Source: Stachybotrys elegans
Lineage: Eukaryota; Ascomycota; Sordariomycetes; Hypocreales; Stachybotryaceae
Length of the DNA stretch: 64,000 nt
Reading direction: 5' to 3'
NCBI GenBank assembly: GCA_020746835.1
Contig: JAGPNK010000003.1
Coordinates: 2,542,001-2,606,000, forward strand
Shown: piece after piece, positions 63,301-64,000 of the stretch
Numbering within the stretch: position 1 is the stretch's first letter
How the letters are laid out: the number at the start of each line of letters is the position of its first letter
Translations under genes and position numbers: made by a program
The notes under the pieces: model-generated
Databases searched by the model: none
Told to the model about the DNA's origin: nothing
Seen by the model: only the letters and a program-made list of their open reading frames with translations

Positions 63301-64000
63301 AACCTCGAGTTTATATTCATCCAGGACCTTGCCCAGACGATAGACACCCGGCTTCTTAACAGGGTAAGACCATCGGAAGGCGGTTGAAGGCGAGTCGGAG
63401 GCATGATCGCGAGCCTGCTTCGCCAGCTTCTTCAGTTCGCGGTTGGGGATCTTGATGATCTCAGGCACCTGGGTGTCGAGGTCGATGCGGATAAGCTCCA
63501 TCTCGGCGGGCACTGTAGCGTTGAAGTCTATGGGTAGCGAGATGGACGGAATATTTACCGAAAGACAAAAGGGCTTGTGCTCGGGGTTGAGAATAGCCGA
63601 GCCCTCGGGCAATATGTTGATGATCTGCTTTCCCATGATGAGAGAGTGGTTGTTGAGAATGTTGGAGACCTTGACATTGTTCTCGGAGACGGAGATTTCG
63701 CGATCGTAGAGAATCTTGACGAAGCCCAGGAGAAGAGGCTGGAGTGGCAACTAGACAGATGTTAGCTGGTAGAGAAGAGGAGGGGCAAAGGGGTAGACGC
63801 ACTGGTATGTTAAACATGAGCAGGTAGTTCACGATGAGGTGCGCCGAAAAGGCAGTGACGACGGCGAACTGGGACAGCTCGAGCCATGGTATCCTCAATT
63901 CCGGGAGGCCAAAGAGAAAGGCAAAGTCGATGAGAATCCACTTGAGAAACAGAAACCACGAGACCTCGCCATCTTCGACAACCTGAAGCCAGTCGTATAG
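60394..64000 (-). CDS. POM152: Nucleoporin POM152 (5' part cut by window edge)
   Basis: Transmembrane nucleoporin of the luminal ring of the nuclear pore complex. Two exons visible: 64000-63803 (partial) and 63750-60394, with a 52-nt intron (GTGCGT...TCTAG); 1184 aa visible, so roughly the first 80-100 are missing if the length is typical. Near the visible start are hydrophobic segments ([50 protein letters not shown]), matching the membrane-anchoring part. The rest is a chain of Ig-like luminal domains, each marked by a G-x-PPF element: [50 protein letters not shown] and [10 protein letters not shown]. Paired Cys residues within the repeats fit luminal location. The exon 2 frame starts with TTG, which is not a start but the continuation from exon 1. 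Confidence 0.96.

Overview
The window is nuclear DNA of a filamentous ascomycete, most likely a Sordariomycete (class level is inference). Evidence: short spliceosomal introns (46 to about 220 nt) with GTRNGT-type donors and CTRAY-like branch points, a tRNA-Lys(CTT) carrying an 11-nt intron, and fungal forms of conserved proteins (grainyhead-like CP2 factor, HPC2, RBA50/RPAP1, VPS74, POM152, UTP22). I resolved 16 genes with fairly firm exon structures, one tRNA, and several weaker or orphan loci.

Layout. 1-5.2 kb: a grainyhead-like/CP2 transcription factor on the minus strand, followed upstream by about 8 kb without a recognisable gene. 13.4-16.9 kb: an HSL-type alpha/beta-hydrolase and an MFS (DHA1-type) transporter, convergent. 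18.5-33.8 kb: a compact housekeeping block: PP28/PDAP1-like phosphoprotein, SURF6/RRP14, VPS74/GOLPH3, an unnamed two-TM membrane protein, mitochondrial IF2, TSR3 and a GGA adaptor. 34.6-44.8 kb: HPC2 (HIR histone chaperone; one base short in its last exon), a 3-kb gap, RPAP1/RBA50 and eIF2A. 45.6 kb: tRNA-Lys. 46.9-53.6 kb: an accessory stretch with an RGG/zinc-knuckle orphan, repeats, a poly-Glu orphan and two unnamed fungal proteins. 54.1-64 kb: mitochondrial succinyl-CoA:3-ketoacid CoA-transferase, UTP22 (ribosome biogenesis) and POM152, cut by the window edge.

Functional theme. Many conserved genes act in making or using ribosomes: SURF6, TSR3 and UTP22 (rRNA maturation), eIF2A and mitochondrial IF2 (initiation), RPAP1 (RNA polymerase II assembly) and the tRNA. 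VPS74 and GGA are both Golgi sorting factors. Shared (divergent) promoters probably serve the membrane protein/IF2, TSR3/GGA and SCOT/UTP22 pairs.

Most unusual observation: in the poly-Glu orphan locus, a tandem array of about 55 bp is built of 18-nt hairpins whose stems show a compensatory change between copies, and the inferred intron is exactly one repeat unit long (49608-49662). No CRISPR, insertion sequence or intact transposon was seen.
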